From contig NZ_CP050440.1 in assembly GCF_011769525.1 (NCBI RefSeq), forward strand, positions 7,984,001 through 8,048,000: a stretch of 64,000 nt of DNA. Direction: 5' to 3'. Shown in pieces: positions 8,371 to 17,406 of the stretch (position 1 is the stretch's first letter; the number at the start of each line of letters is the position of its first letter). The translations under genes and the position numbers were made by a program. The notes below the pieces were generated by a model. The model was not told the origin of the DNA. It saw nothing but the letters and a program-made list of their open reading frames with translations, and searched no databases. The stretch comes from Tolypothrix sp. PCC 7910. Lineage in GTDB: Bacteria > Cyanobacteriota > Cyanobacteriia > Cyanobacteriales > Nostocaceae.

Positions 8371-9218
8371 CTTGCGGTTGTTCTGATGATGCAGAAAGCA
8401 AAGTAACTAATTTAGCTACAGGTGAAGTGAATCATCATCACCACCATCATGATGATGGAACTCACACTCACACCTTACCTGATGGTACTGTAATTACCCA
8501 TTCCCACAGTCACGATCATCATCGAGAAGCATCGCAGATTCATGCCAAAATGCATGGCACAACAATTAGTTTAGAACAAGATATTTTAGCAAAAAATAAC
8601 CTGTTAGCTGCTCAAAATCGTGGCTGGTTTAAAGGGCGAAATATTCTCGCTTTAAACTTAATGAGTTCTCCTGGTGCTGGTAAAACAACTTTGTTAACCC
8701 GCACTATCAAAGATTTAGCATCTAAATCAACTATCAGCGTTATTGAAGGCGATCAAGAGACAACTAATGATGCCAAAAAAATTCAAGAAACTGGCTGTAA
8801 AGTTGTCCAAATTAATACAGGTACAGGCTGTCATTTAGATGCTTCAATGATAGAAAGAGGTTTACAACAACTCAACCCACCTTTAAACTCAGTGGTGATG
8901 ATTGAGAATGTGGGTAACTTAGTTTGTCCAGCATTATTTGATTTAGGCGAACAAGCAAAAGTTGTCATTCTCTCTGTGACTGAAGGAGAAGATAAACCTA
9001 TTAAATATCCGCATATGTTTCGCGCTAGTGAGGTGATGATTCTCACTAAAATCGATTTATTACCTTATGTACAATTTGATGTGCAAAAATGTCTAGAATA
9101 TGCACGCCAAGTTAATCCAGAAATTCAAATTTTTCAAGTTTCTTCTACTACAGGTGCTGGGTTAGAAAATTGGTATGAGTGGTTATACAAAAAAGTTAGC
9201 TTGCCTGTGATGGGATAA
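8361..9218 (+). CDS. hypB: Hydrogenase nickel incorporation GTPase HypB
   Basis: HypB is a nickel-storing SIMIBI-class GTPase that drives nickel transfer with HypA. The 285-residue protein begins with M-C-V-T-C-G-C, the high-affinity nickel motif. A histidine-rich stretch follows (residues about 25-60, including a run of six His), typical of a nickel reserve. The P-loop S-S-P-G-A-G-K-T-T is near residues 102-110, and a second metal/GTP region near 150 contains T-G-T-G-C-H. It is the last gene of the maturation series. Confidence 0.96.
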   Translation: MCVTCGCSDDAESKVTNLATGEVNHHHHHHDDGTHTHTLPDGTVITHSHSHDHHREASQIHAKMHGTTISLEQDILAKNNLLAAQNRGWFKGRNILALNLMSSPGAGKTTLLTRTIKDLASKSTISVIEGDQETTNDAKKIQETGCKVVQINTGTGCHLDASMIERGLQQLNPPLNSVVMIENVGNLVCPALFDLGEQAKVVILSVTEGEDKPIKYPHMFRASEVMILTKIDLLPYVQFDVQKCLEYARQVNPEIQIFQVSSTTGAGLENWYEWLYKKVSLPVMG

Positions 9219-9231
9219 TTGCCATAAATGT

Positions 9232-9258
9232 GATGCGTTACGCTGACGCTAACGCATC
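9232..9258. repeat. Palindrome GATGCGTTA...TAACGCATC
   Basis: Nine bases on each side pair perfectly around CGCTGACGC, just after hypB. It belongs to the same hairpin class as the palindromes at 6757 and 16198 and could act as a weak terminator or mRNA 3' end, although no T-tract is present. Confidence 0.55.
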
Positions 9259-9369
9259 CTACTGGTGTGGCAAGGCTAAAATAGTGCGTTAGATGAGAAA
9301 AAATTACCTGCAGATGAAAGCGGATAAAACTAATTTCTATTGCAACATTTAAGGCTTGCCACGATACTA

Positions 9370-10503
9370 TAGGACTAGTATTTGATTTCTGAAAAAACTC
9401 CGTACATCTGAAGAGACAGAAAATCAAACGTAGTGTTTCGGAGAAACCACTCAAACATCCATTTTAAATGGCGGAATGTGGGAATTAAAGCACAAAAACG
9501 CCTCACCCAGGTTTTTGCTTGTAACCAAATATCTTCTATAGGGTTTTGTGATGGGCAATTAGGGGCAAAGCGAACGCAAGTAATTTTCCATTGCTCTGGA
9601 GGTAAACCTTGATTTACTTCACCCAAAAAGTTTTGAACCAAATGTGAACGATGATAAGAAGCACCATCCCAAAGAAGAAGCAATCTTTGGTTGGGAGAAG
9701 AGTCTAATAAATAACGCAAATAATCAATTGTATTATTTGAATTACCAGCATTATATGCTTTCAGAAGTAACTTACCATCGAGATAATCAACTGCCCCATA
9801 ATATGTCTGTTTATCTCGTTCGTTAACAACTTCAATTGCTATTTCTTGGTCAGTTTTGCCCCAGACATAACCAGTTAAATCTCCCCATAACAGATGGCAC
9901 TCATCTATTAGTAATACTCTCAGTTTTCGGGCTTCTATTTGCTCTCTATTGCTTGCCAACAATGTTTCAATCTGTTTTTTTTTACAGCAACAGCCTCCTG
10001 ATCAACCTTGGGATTCAAGCCAGTAGTCTTTTTCCAACTGATTCCTGCTGCCTCAAATAAATCGTAATAGCTTCGTTTTGATTCGTAAATAACATCATGT
10101 TCAAAAGCCAATTTGTACTCCAGTTCTCCAAGCTCCCAAATCTCCTTAGTTTGCAACCAACTTAATACTGTTGCTCGCTGTTCATCGCTCAGGTAACTCT
10201 TTCTCCCTTTATGATTTAAGCGCAGTCCCAAAATTCCATATTCTTGGTAAGCAAGATCCAACTTGTTATCGAACCAACTGACACATCTAAAATTGTTTGA
10301 ATTTCTTCATACTTATAGCCTTGATAAACTAGCTTCACTGCCAAAGCTTTTCTTACCTCACGAGCATCTGGGCGACTATCTATAAATTCTTGTAGTTCTG
10401 CGATCGCCATTTCTATATGCTGGTTTATCATTGTTCGTTATTAGACAGATATCTCTGTCCGTATTATCTCGCAGTTTTTTTCAGAAATCAAATATGATTC
10501 CTA
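9370..10503 (-). mobile_element. IS630-family insertion sequence
   Basis: The ends are related inverted repeats of about 30 bp. Left reads TAGGACTAGTATTTGATTTC and the right end, reverse-complemented, reads TAGGAATCATATTTGATTTC; both continue into CTGAAAAAA. A TA dinucleotide flanks each end, as expected for IS630/Tc1-type insertion at TA. The transposase inside is IS630-like. The element sits downstream of hypB. The boundaries are read by eye and could shift by two bases because of the TATA ambiguity. Confidence 0.8.
9375..10431 (-). pseudogene. IS630-family transposase, split over three frames
   Basis: Three overlapping reverse-strand frames make up one transposase. They are 10431-10216 (helix-turn-helix start, 71 residues), 10261-9935 (108 residues, including L-N-H-K-G-R-K-S-Y-L) and 9962-9375 (catalytic part). 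The last frame has the DDE signature: Asp in L-L-I-D-E-C, Asp in L-L-W-D-G-A-S-Y-H, and Glu in S-Q-N-P-I-E-D-I-W. The second junction lies at a run of nine A residues on the coding strand (9983-9975), where ribosomal or transcriptional slippage could restore the frame. The first junction near 10260 has no such run and looks like a true indel. Functional expression is doubtful. Confidence 0.75.
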
Positions 10504-11042
10504 TACAATAAATTGGTTCTTCAGTACTTGTTATGCTAAACAATTAAATTACAAGATGAAAAAATGTAATTAACTGTATCAAAATATTGTTGTAACCCTT
10601 GCTATACTTGACATAGAAAGAATATTTATTGTTTTCGTAATTGCTCAACCCCCTTGACAGGAGGCAAAGATAGAGGTTAGCTGAAAAAATGGAAAAACTG
10701 CCTGACCTGAAGCAACTATCGAACGAGGCGAAAGAAGCCTTGATAGTGGAACTGTGGCAGGAAATCGAAAAACTAAAAACCGCATTAGAAGCCGCCAATC
10801 CCAGCAATATCTCTTATCTTTAGGCACAGAATCCGAAAAAAGTCCGCCGACTGAAATGCACTTTGAAAAGACATCAGATTTTGGCACTAATCGGCCCCTT
10901 TTTGCGTCTATTATCTCACTTAGATCAACCTGCATCAGGAAAACTGATGCAGTAATTTTATGTTTCTATTCTATGAAATGTTATAAATTAACCTCAATTT
11001 TCAGCATATCGATTTCTGCCAAATAGTCTAAAAATTATAATT
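10504..11042. other. Spacer with transposon remnant
   Basis: Apart from the IS66-like stub at 10689 this stretch shows no supported gene. It is AT-rich and separates the IS630 element from the glycosyl-hydrolase-like gene. Short frames in it have no recognisable content. Confidence 0.5.
10689..10823 (+). pseudogene. IS66-family transposase N-terminal fragment
   Basis: A 44-codon frame begins M-E-K-L-P-D-L-K-Q-L and continues E-A-L-I-V-E-L-W-Q-E-I, which resembles the N-terminus of IS66-type transposases common in cyanobacteria. It stops at 10821. The DNA after it does not continue the family in any frame I can recognise, so this is a truncated relic next to another insertion sequence. Confidence 0.5.
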
Positions 11043-13229
11043 ATGCTCACTAATTTTAAAACTATAGTTAGACGATTTTCTGTATTTAATAAGGGTTTGC
11101 GATCAATTAAGCGCCTTTTCTCCTTACTATTTGCAATCTCATTTGCTACAGTTTTACTCATCAATAATTTCACCTCTGTAACGGCTCAGGTATCACAAAT
11201 AGCTGCTACAGAAATTCGTGGAGTTTGGCTGACTAATAATGACTTTGATATTTTGAGCGATCGCGCTAAACTGCAAGACACCATTGGTCAACTCCACCGT
11301 TTGAACTTTAACACCATTTATCCCCTAGTTTGGAATGATGGCTATACCAAATATCCCAGCGCTGTAGCACAACGCGCAGGTATTCCATTTTTCTTTAAAG
11401 GTAGAGAAGGACAAGATATCATTGCAGACATCGTTGCTCAAGCTCGTCGTCAGGGGGTACTCGCCATCCCTTGGTTTGAGTTTGGCTTTATGGCTCCCCT
11501 AACTTCCGAACTCGCATCCAACCATCCCGATTGGCTTACGCAAAAACAGGATGGAACCCAAACTTCCATTAGCGCCGCAGGTGAAGTTGCTTGGCTGAAT
11601 CCCTTTCACCCAGAAGTGCAAAAGTTTATTACTGACCTTGTCTTAGAAGTCATCACTCAATATGACGCTGATGGCATTCAATTTGACGACCACATGAGTT
11701 TACCGGTTGATTTTGGCTACGACAAGTACACAACTAACCTGTATACTCAAGAAACTGGCAGCCCTCCCCCAACTAATCCTCACGCTCAAGCATGGAAGCA
11801 ATGGCGCACAGATAAAATCACAGCCTTTATGTTTCAGCTAAACCGAGCTGTGAAAGCCAGAAAACCCAATGCAATTTTCTCTGTATCTCCCAATTACTAC
11901 GATTTTGCTTATAAATATCAATTGCAAGACTGGCTCACCTGGGTACGTTTGGGTGCTGTAGACGAGTTGATTGTCCAGCTTTACCGTAACGATTTGGACA
12001 GTTTTAACAGTAAACTCACCAGCCCAGAACTTATAGAAACCAAACAAATCATACCTACTGGTGTTGGAATCATGACTGGGTTGCGTAATCGCCCAGTTTC
12101 CATACAACAAATTCAATCTCAAGTCCGGGCGGCTCAACAACAGGGTTTAGGAGTTACCTTCTTCTATTACGAAAGCCTTTGGGACTATGGACAAGAACCA
12201 GTAGCACAGCGCCAAGCTGGATTTCAAGAAGTGTTTGCTAATCCCGCTGTGCGCGATCGCTCCCAATTTACAGCCCGTAAGCCCAGTTTTAATACTATAT
12301 CAGTTCCTTTATATGCTAAAGGTTCAGTAGGTCAGCGATCGCGCGGCTATTTTATGGAATTAGCGATCGCAGGCGGTCAGCCAAAACGGGTTTTATTAGA
12401 TACAGGCTCGGCTGGGCTGAGAGTTCCTAAAGAATTTCTAGGCAATTCTCCTATCAACAGAACAGGTCAAATTATCAAAGAAGTCTTAAGTGATGGTACT
12501 GTCCTGGAAGGAGAGTTAGTTTACACTAATATGCAACTTGGTCTCATCTCCACAGACGAACCTGTTCCCGTGCAGATTGTTACTAGTCGCCAATGTCTCC
12601 CCCAAAAGCCTAACTGCTCTGCAAAAAGTGGTACACCATTTTCCGGTATTATCGGTGTCAACTATTCAGAAAAGTCACTTCCTTATAATCCCTTGCGAAA
12701 GCTACCAGGAAACCTCAGTAACGGCTTAATCATTTCTGGTAATAGCGATAGCAACAACAAAGCCAGCCTCATTCTGGGTTTAACAGCTAATAATCAAAAT
12801 GGTTTTAAGATGGTTTCCTTAAGTCCACAACCTGCGATTAATAGTATACCTGGTAACAGGTGGGACTCTCAGATTAACGGCATTTGTGTAACTATTTCTG
12901 GTACTGCCATGAAAAATACCTGTAATGGGAAAATGGTTGTTGATAGTGGAACAAACACTGGTTTTACCGAAGTTAAATCTGCTGCTCTCATGGGTAAACT
13001 TAAACCTGGTAGGTTACGCCCAGAAAATGTGCTGAAACTAGGAATTCCTGGAATTTTCGACTACAGCCTCACACCAGGAAACCGTGAAGGAATTAATGCA
13101 TGGAACCTCAATGTCTCTGCAAAGGCAGAAAATCCTGTATTGGTGAATAGTGGGATTGCATTTTTTGATAAATACGATGTTTTACTCGATCCTGCGAATG
13201 GACAACAGGGTTTTCGTAGCCGTAGTTAA
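11043..13229 (+). CDS. GHL10-type glycosyl-hydrolase-like protein fused to an aspartic-protease-like domain
   Basis: The 728-residue product starts with a signal-type segment (hydrophobic about 25-45, ending near V-T-A-Q). Residues about 55-400 match the GHL10/DUF187 glycosyl-hydrolase-like TIM-barrel family: E-I-R-G-V-W-L-T-N-N, G-I-Q-F-D-D-H and the F-Y-Y-E-S-L-W-D-Y region. The C-terminal third carries L-L-D-T-G-S-A-G-L-R-V near residue 455 and M-V-V-D-S-G-T-N-T-G near 640. This pair resembles the two catalytic motifs of pepsin-like aspartic proteases, or a DUF3443-like domain. The protein is probably exported to the periplasm or anchored at the envelope. The substrate is unknown; family members are thought to act on cell-wall or extracellular glycans. 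Confidence 0.8.
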   Translation: MLTNFKTIVRRFSVFNKGLRSIKRLFSLLFAISFATVLLINNFTSVTAQVSQIAATEIRGVWLTNNDFDILSDRAKLQDTIGQLHRLNFNTIYPLVWNDGYTKYPSAVAQRAGIPFFFKGREGQDIIADIVAQARRQGVLAIPWFEFGFMAPLTSELASNHPDWLTQKQDGTQTSISAAGEVAWLNPFHPEVQKFITDLVLEVITQYDADGIQFDDHMSLPVDFGYDKYTTNLYTQETGSPPPTNPHAQAWKQWRTDKITAFMFQLNRAVKARKPNAIFSVSPNYYDFAYKYQLQDWLTWVRLGAVDELIVQLYRNDLDSFNSKLTSPELIETKQIIPTGVGIMTGLRNRPVSIQQIQSQVRAAQQQGLGVTFFYYESLWDYGQEPVAQRQAGFQEVFANPAVRDRSQFTARKPSFNTISVPLYAKGSVGQRSRGYFMELAIAGGQPKRVLLDTGSAGLRVPKEFLGNSPINRTGQIIKEVLSDGTVLEGELVYTNMQLGLISTDEPVPVQIVTSRQCLPQKPNCSAKSGTPFSGIIGVNYSEKSLPYNPLRKLPGNLSNGLIISGNSDSNNKASLILGLTANNQNGFKMVSLSPQPAINSIPGNRWDSQINGICVTISGTAMKNTCNGKMVVDSGTNTGFTEVKSAALMGKLKPGRLRPENVLKLGIPGIFDYSLTPGNREGINAWNLNVSAKAENPVLVNSGIAFFDKYDVLLDPANGQQGFRSRS

Positions 13230-13626
13230 GGTATTGTAGGCCATGTTGCGATCGCTAACATCAAGGGAAGGGGTGTTGCGATCGCACTACAATTTTCATC
13301 TCGAAATATTTTTGTCAATTATATATCTACAATTTGATAGATAGGTGCAAACATTTATCTTACTTCTTAGGATATATTTTATGGTTAAAAATAAACTGAC
13401 AATTTAATTAAGTATGTCAAAATAATCTTTATTTTTTGCGAGGATAGGTACATTTTCCGATAGATTCTTTACACTTCCCTGCCTATGAAAGTAATCTAAT
13501 AAATCAAATAAATTACTATATATTATTTTCCATCTTCCTACTTGCATATACCATACTATAGATACCTTCCTGACTCTGCAAAGATTAAATTGAGTAGGTA
13601 AGAGGATACTAGGAGTATAGAAACCC
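13230..13626. other. Intergenic region with HIP1-containing duplicate
   Basis: About 400 bp without a convincing gene. Two copies of TGTTGCGATCGC lie at about 13242 and 13274. The rest is AT-rich and presumably holds the promoter of the DUF2993 gene. A 74-codon reverse frame at 13404-13628 has no recognisable content and crosses that promoter region, so it is left out. Confidence 0.5.
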
Positions 13627-14388
13627 ATGCCAGATCAGGAAAGGTTGGAGGAGCATTTATTATCACAAGCAGCAGAAAACACGCTATCCAACCAACTGGA
13701 CGAAGTAGAACAAATAAACGTAGATGTGCGAACCGATCTACTTAAAATTGTTCAGGGACAGGTAGATGAAGTTTCCCTAACTGGTCAAGGTCTGGTGTTC
13801 CAAAAAGACATCCGTGTACAGGAAATAAAAGTTAAAACAGATAGTGTTGCTGTCAATCCTTTAAATGCAATTTTTGGACAAATTGAACTAAACGAGCCAG
13901 TAAATGCGATCGCTCGGATTGTCATGACAGTAGCAGATATTAATCATGCTTTGTCTTCAGACTTAATTCGCAATCAGTCACAAAAATGGGATTTAAATGT
14001 AGATGGCAAAATTGTCAATTTTAATCTGCAAGAAATTCAATTATCGTTACCAGGTAGCGGTAAAATAGAATTCAGGGGAACAGTGCTGCTCAATGAAATG
14101 GGCAACAGCCGCTTATTAAGTTTTACAGCAAGACTTAAGCCATTCACTAATTCGCAACCATTGCTCTTAGAGAGTTTTAACTGTACTCAGGGAGATGGTT
14201 TGTCAGTAAATCTCATGGCAGCATTAATGCAAAAGGTAAAAGAAATGCTGCAATTACCATATTTTGAATGGCAAAATATGCTATTAAGCATTAAAGATAT
14301 GAAAGTACACGCAGATAATATCATTATGCTAGTCAAAGCCCATGTTAAGCAAATTCCCTCAACAGATGCTATGCTTTCTCCTCAATAA
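13627..14388 (+). CDS. DUF2993 / LmeA-like phospholipid-binding family protein
   Basis: The 253-residue protein has the cyanobacterial DUF2993 pattern: an early acidic segment with 'E-Q-I-N-V-D-V-R-T-D-L-L-K-I-V-Q-G-Q-V-D', then beta-strand-rich repeats (S-L-T-G-Q-G-L-V near 58 and L-S-L-P-G-S-G-K-I-E-F-R-G near 143). There is no obvious signal peptide. Members of the family (LmeA in mycobacteria) bind phospholipids, and the cyanobacterial role is not settled. It lies 80 bp upstream of the carotenoid gene on the same strand, so co-transcription is possible. Confidence 0.7.
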   Translation: MPDQERLEEHLLSQAAENTLSNQLDEVEQINVDVRTDLLKIVQGQVDEVSLTGQGLVFQKDIRVQEIKVKTDSVAVNPLNAIFGQIELNEPVNAIARIVMTVADINHALSSDLIRNQSQKWDLNVDGKIVNFNLQEIQLSLPGSGKIEFRGTVLLNEMGNSRLLSFTARLKPFTNSQPLLLESFNCTQGDGLSVNLMAALMQKVKEMLQLPYFEWQNMLLSIKDMKVHADNIIMLVKAHVKQIPSTDAMLSPQ

Positions 14389-14468
14389 AAAGAAAGCTAG
14401 GAACTCAGGGTTTTCTCACTATTAGTGTTGTAAATTTATTCAAGCTACACCATTTCTAAATTACAAAT

Positions 14469-16163
14469 ATGCAAGAGTACGATGTTGTGATTATTGGTGC
14501 AGGACATAACGGTTTAGTATGTGCTGCGTATTTACTAAAAGCTGGCTATAGTGTCCTGCTATTAGAAAAGCGTTCTGTTCCTGGTGGTGCAGCTACCACT
14601 GAAGAATGTTTACCCCAAGAAGCACCTGGATTTAAATTTAATTTATGTGCTATTGACCACGAGTTTATACATTTGGGGCCAGTTGTTGAAGAATTAGAAT
14701 TAGAAAAATATGGTTTAGAATATCTGGAATGCGATCCAGTAGTTTTCTGTCCCCATCCAGATGGTAAATATTTTTTAGCGCACAAATCCCTCGAAAAAAC
14801 TTGTGCAGAAATCGCTCGTTATAACGAACGTGATGCTAAAAAATATGCTGAATTTACCGACTATTGGCAACGAGCATTAGGTGCTATGATTCCCATGTTT
14901 AATGCTCCACCAAAGTCGATTATTGATATTGCTGGTAATTACGACATCACAAAAATCAAAGATTTATTTTCTGTCATTGGTTCCCCGAATAAAACGCTGG
15001 ACTTTATTCGCAACATGATGACCAGCGCGGAAGATTTACTTAACGAATGGTTTGATGAAGAGTTTCTCAAAGCACCCTTAGCAAGATTAGCAGCAGAACT
15101 GGGTGCGCCACCATCACAAAAAACCATTGCGATTGGTGCAATTATGATGGCAATGCGTCACAATCCTGGTATGGCTAGACCTCGCGGTGGTACTGGCGCA
15201 CTTGTCAAAGCTTTGGTGAATTTAGTTACAAGTAAAGGCGGCGTAATTCTCACAGACCAACATGTAGAAAAAGTGTTGATTGATGATAAAAAAGCAGTGG
15301 GTGTACGCGTTGCTGGCGGTAAAGAATATCGTGCTAAATATGGAGTAATTTCTAATATTGATGCCAAGCGTTTATTCTTGCAAATGACTGATAAAACTGA
15401 TATTGATGCAGTCGATCCAGATTTGTGGGAAAGATTAGAACGCCGCATTGTGAACAACAATGAAACTATTCTCAAAATAGATTTAGCCTTAGATGAACCC
15501 TTGCGTTTTCCTTACCATGAACACAAAGATGAATATCTCATTGGTTCTATCTTAATTGCCGATTCTGTAGCTCACGTTGAACAAGCGCATAGCAAATGTA
15601 CTTTAGGAGAAATCCCAGATTCTGACCCATCAATGTATGTGGTGATGCCTAGCGCTTTAGATCCCACATTAGCACCACCAGGCAAACATACAGTATGGAT
15701 TGAATTTTTCGCTCCCTATCAAATTGCTGGCGCAGAAGGTACAGGTTTAAAAGGTACAGGTTGGACTGATGAATTAAAAAATCAAGTAGCAGATAAGGTA
15801 GTTGATAAATTGGCAACCTATGCACCAAATGTCAAAACAGCAACTATCGCCCGTCGTGTAGAAAGTCCTGCGGAATTAGGAGAAAGGCTAGGTGCCTACA
15901 AAGGGAATTATTACCACATTGATATGACACTCGATCAAATGGTATTTTTCCGTCCCTTACCAGAAATAGCTAACTACAAAACACCAATTGATAACCTCTT
16001 TTTAACTGGTGCTGGCACACATCCCGGTGGTTCAATATCTGGTATGCCAGGACGTAATTGTGCGCGGGTATTCTTGCAAACTAAACATCCTATTGCTCAG
16101 ACTTTGAAAGACGCAAGGGATTCAATTAAGTCTACTGTCGGCTCAGTATTTGGAATTATTTAG
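14469..16163 (+). CDS. crtO: CrtO-type beta-carotene ketolase / phytoene-desaturase-family oxidoreductase
   Basis: The 564-residue flavoprotein begins with the FAD-binding motif V-V-I-I-G-A-G-H-N-G-L-V. It ends with the C-terminal FAD/carotenoid motif L-F-L-T-G-A-G-T-H-P-G-G-S-I-S-G (near 520), characteristic of the phytoene desaturase superfamily. Length and the G-G-T-G-A-L-V-K-A-L segment fit the bacterial CrtO branch, which adds 4-keto groups to beta-carotene to give echinenone or canthaxanthin. It is expected to work at membranes. Assignment within the superfamily rests on overall resemblance; a generic NAD(P)/FAD-dependent carotenoid oxidoreductase is the fallback. Confidence 0.8.
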   Translation: MQEYDVVIIGAGHNGLVCAAYLLKAGYSVLLLEKRSVPGGAATTEECLPQEAPGFKFNLCAIDHEFIHLGPVVEELELEKYGLEYLECDPVVFCPHPDGKYFLAHKSLEKTCAEIARYNERDAKKYAEFTDYWQRALGAMIPMFNAPPKSIIDIAGNYDITKIKDLFSVIGSPNKTLDFIRNMMTSAEDLLNEWFDEEFLKAPLARLAAELGAPPSQKTIAIGAIMMAMRHNPGMARPRGGTGALVKALVNLVTSKGGVILTDQHVEKVLIDDKKAVGVRVAGGKEYRAKYGVISNIDAKRLFLQMTDKTDIDAVDPDLWERLERRIVNNNETILKIDLALDEPLRFPYHEHKDEYLIGSILIADSVAHVEQAHSKCTLGEIPDSDPSMYVVMPSALDPTLAPPGKHTVWIEFFAPYQIAGAEGTGLKGTGWTDELKNQVADKVVDKLATYAPNVKTATIARRVESPAELGERLGAYKGNYYHIDMTLDQMVFFRPLPEIANYKTPIDNLFLTGAGTHPGGSISGMPGRNCARVFLQTKHPIAQTLKDARDSIKSTVGSVFGII

Positions 16164-16197
16164 AGAAGATTCAAAATAAATTTTTCCATTCTCGTAG

Positions 16198-16223
16198 GGT
16201 GCGTTAACACAGTGTAACGCACC
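16198..16223. terminator. Palindrome GGTGCGTTA...TAACGCACC after crtO
   Basis: A perfect 9-bp stem with an 8-base loop lies 34 bp after the crtO stop codon. It is a member of the same dispersed hairpin family as 6757 and 9232 and may serve as a transcript end, although only TTGTTTA follows. Confidence 0.5.
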
Positions 16224-16381
16224 TTGTTTATTTAATGGGTAGTGTGATAAATAAGCCAATTTCAATTGCACTGCATAGGCGCAGACGCAGCAGTGGTAAA
16301 AGTGCTTATACCGTATTTTAAAGAAGTGCGATCGCAAATATTATCATTGTGGTGTCGAGGATTCTCTATTTCTCACAAACA

Positions 16382-17122
16382 ATGAGTGCCAGCGATATGC
16401 AACAACTATTTCCCGGTGAAGTATTTGCCAACACTGCTGATTTTGATACAGGGATTCGTCAGCTATTACCGCGCTATGACGAAATGCTGGAGGTAGTTAC
16501 CCGTTGTCTGCCTTCTACGAGTCTTTGCATTTTAGAATTAGGCTGTGGCACAGGTGAACTGAGCCTGAAAATACTCCAACGCTGTCCAGATGCTCAAGTC
16601 ATTGCCTTAGATTACTCGCCGCGAATGTTGCAATTTGCCCAAAGTAAAATTGCTGCAGCTGGATATCAAAATCGATGGCAAGGTGTTGAAGCAGATTTTG
16701 GTGATTGGGCAAATAATCCCGAAAAATTTGCTATGGGTACAGAATTTGATGCCTGTGTCTCATCTCTGGCTATTCATCATCTCCACGATGAAATGAAATT
16801 TAAGTTATTTCAGCAAATTGCTGTTAGCTTGAGTCCTAATGGTTGTTTTTGGAATGCTGACCCTATCCTTCCAGAATCACCTGCATTAGTAGAAGTTTAC
16901 CAAGCTGCGCGAGAGGAATGGGCTGCCCAACAGGGAAAAAACTTGGCAGAGGTTCGTGCTAAGGTGGGCACCAGTACTACACAAGGCTACTCCAGCCAAG
17001 ACCAGTTAGCTTCTGTGGATACTCATTTGCAAATGCTAACGCAAGCAGGGTATTTAACAGTGGCAGTACCTTGGAAATACTATGGCTTGGCAGTTTTTGG
17101 CGGCTGGCTGTACAAATTTTAG
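16382..17122 (+). CDS. Class I SAM-dependent methyltransferase
   Basis: Residues about 53-65 (L-E-L-G-C-G-T-G-E-L-S-L) are the glycine-rich SAM-binding motif I. A-L-D-Y-S-P-R-M-L is motif II, and S-S-L-A-I-H-H-L-H-D fits the post-II/III region of Methyltransf_11/12-type enzymes. The product is 246 residues from the ATG at 16382; a GTG at 16349 would add 11 residues. The acceptor cannot be deduced. It is downstream of crtO but separated by a palindrome, so operon membership is doubtful. Confidence 0.85.
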   Translation: MSASDMQQLFPGEVFANTADFDTGIRQLLPRYDEMLEVVTRCLPSTSLCILELGCGTGELSLKILQRCPDAQVIALDYSPRMLQFAQSKIAAAGYQNRWQGVEADFGDWANNPEKFAMGTEFDACVSSLAIHHLHDEMKFKLFQQIAVSLSPNGCFWNADPILPESPALVEVYQAAREEWAAQQGKNLAEVRAKVGTSTTQGYSSQDQLASVDTHLQMLTQAGYLTVAVPWKYYGLAVFGGWLYKF

Positions 17123-17170
17123 ATAATCAGCTTACCCATACACTGTTTTTTAGGTAAGTGAAATACACAT

Positions 17171-17199
17171 ATAGAGGCACAATAATGTTGTGCCTCTAT
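17171..17199. terminator. Perfect 12-bp hairpin between methyltransferase and TPS gene
   Basis: ATAGAGGCACAA pairs completely with TTGTGCCTCTAT around the loop TAATG. It lies about 50 bp after the methyltransferase stop. No T-run follows, so it is either an mRNA-stabilising or bidirectional terminator-like hairpin, or a dispersed repeat. Confidence 0.5.
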
Positions 17200-17406
17200 G
17201 ATCATTGATGGCAATTTTTCAAGGGTGAGGTACTGGTCTTTCAGTAAAAATTAAGATTAAAGCGAAAATTAAGCAGAAAACATACAAAAAAGTCTTTTTC
17301 TTTTTACCTCTGTTTCTTAAAAGATTAGCAACCTGAAGTAGTAATAGTTCCAAGTATTCAGGGAATACTGAGAGAGAGAAAAAAGACTTAATGTAATGTT
17401 ACTCTT

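Noticed and set aside
13404-13628. 74-codon reverse frame upstream of the DUF2993 gene
   Set aside because: Low-complexity AT-rich translation without family resemblance; the region is better explained as promoter.
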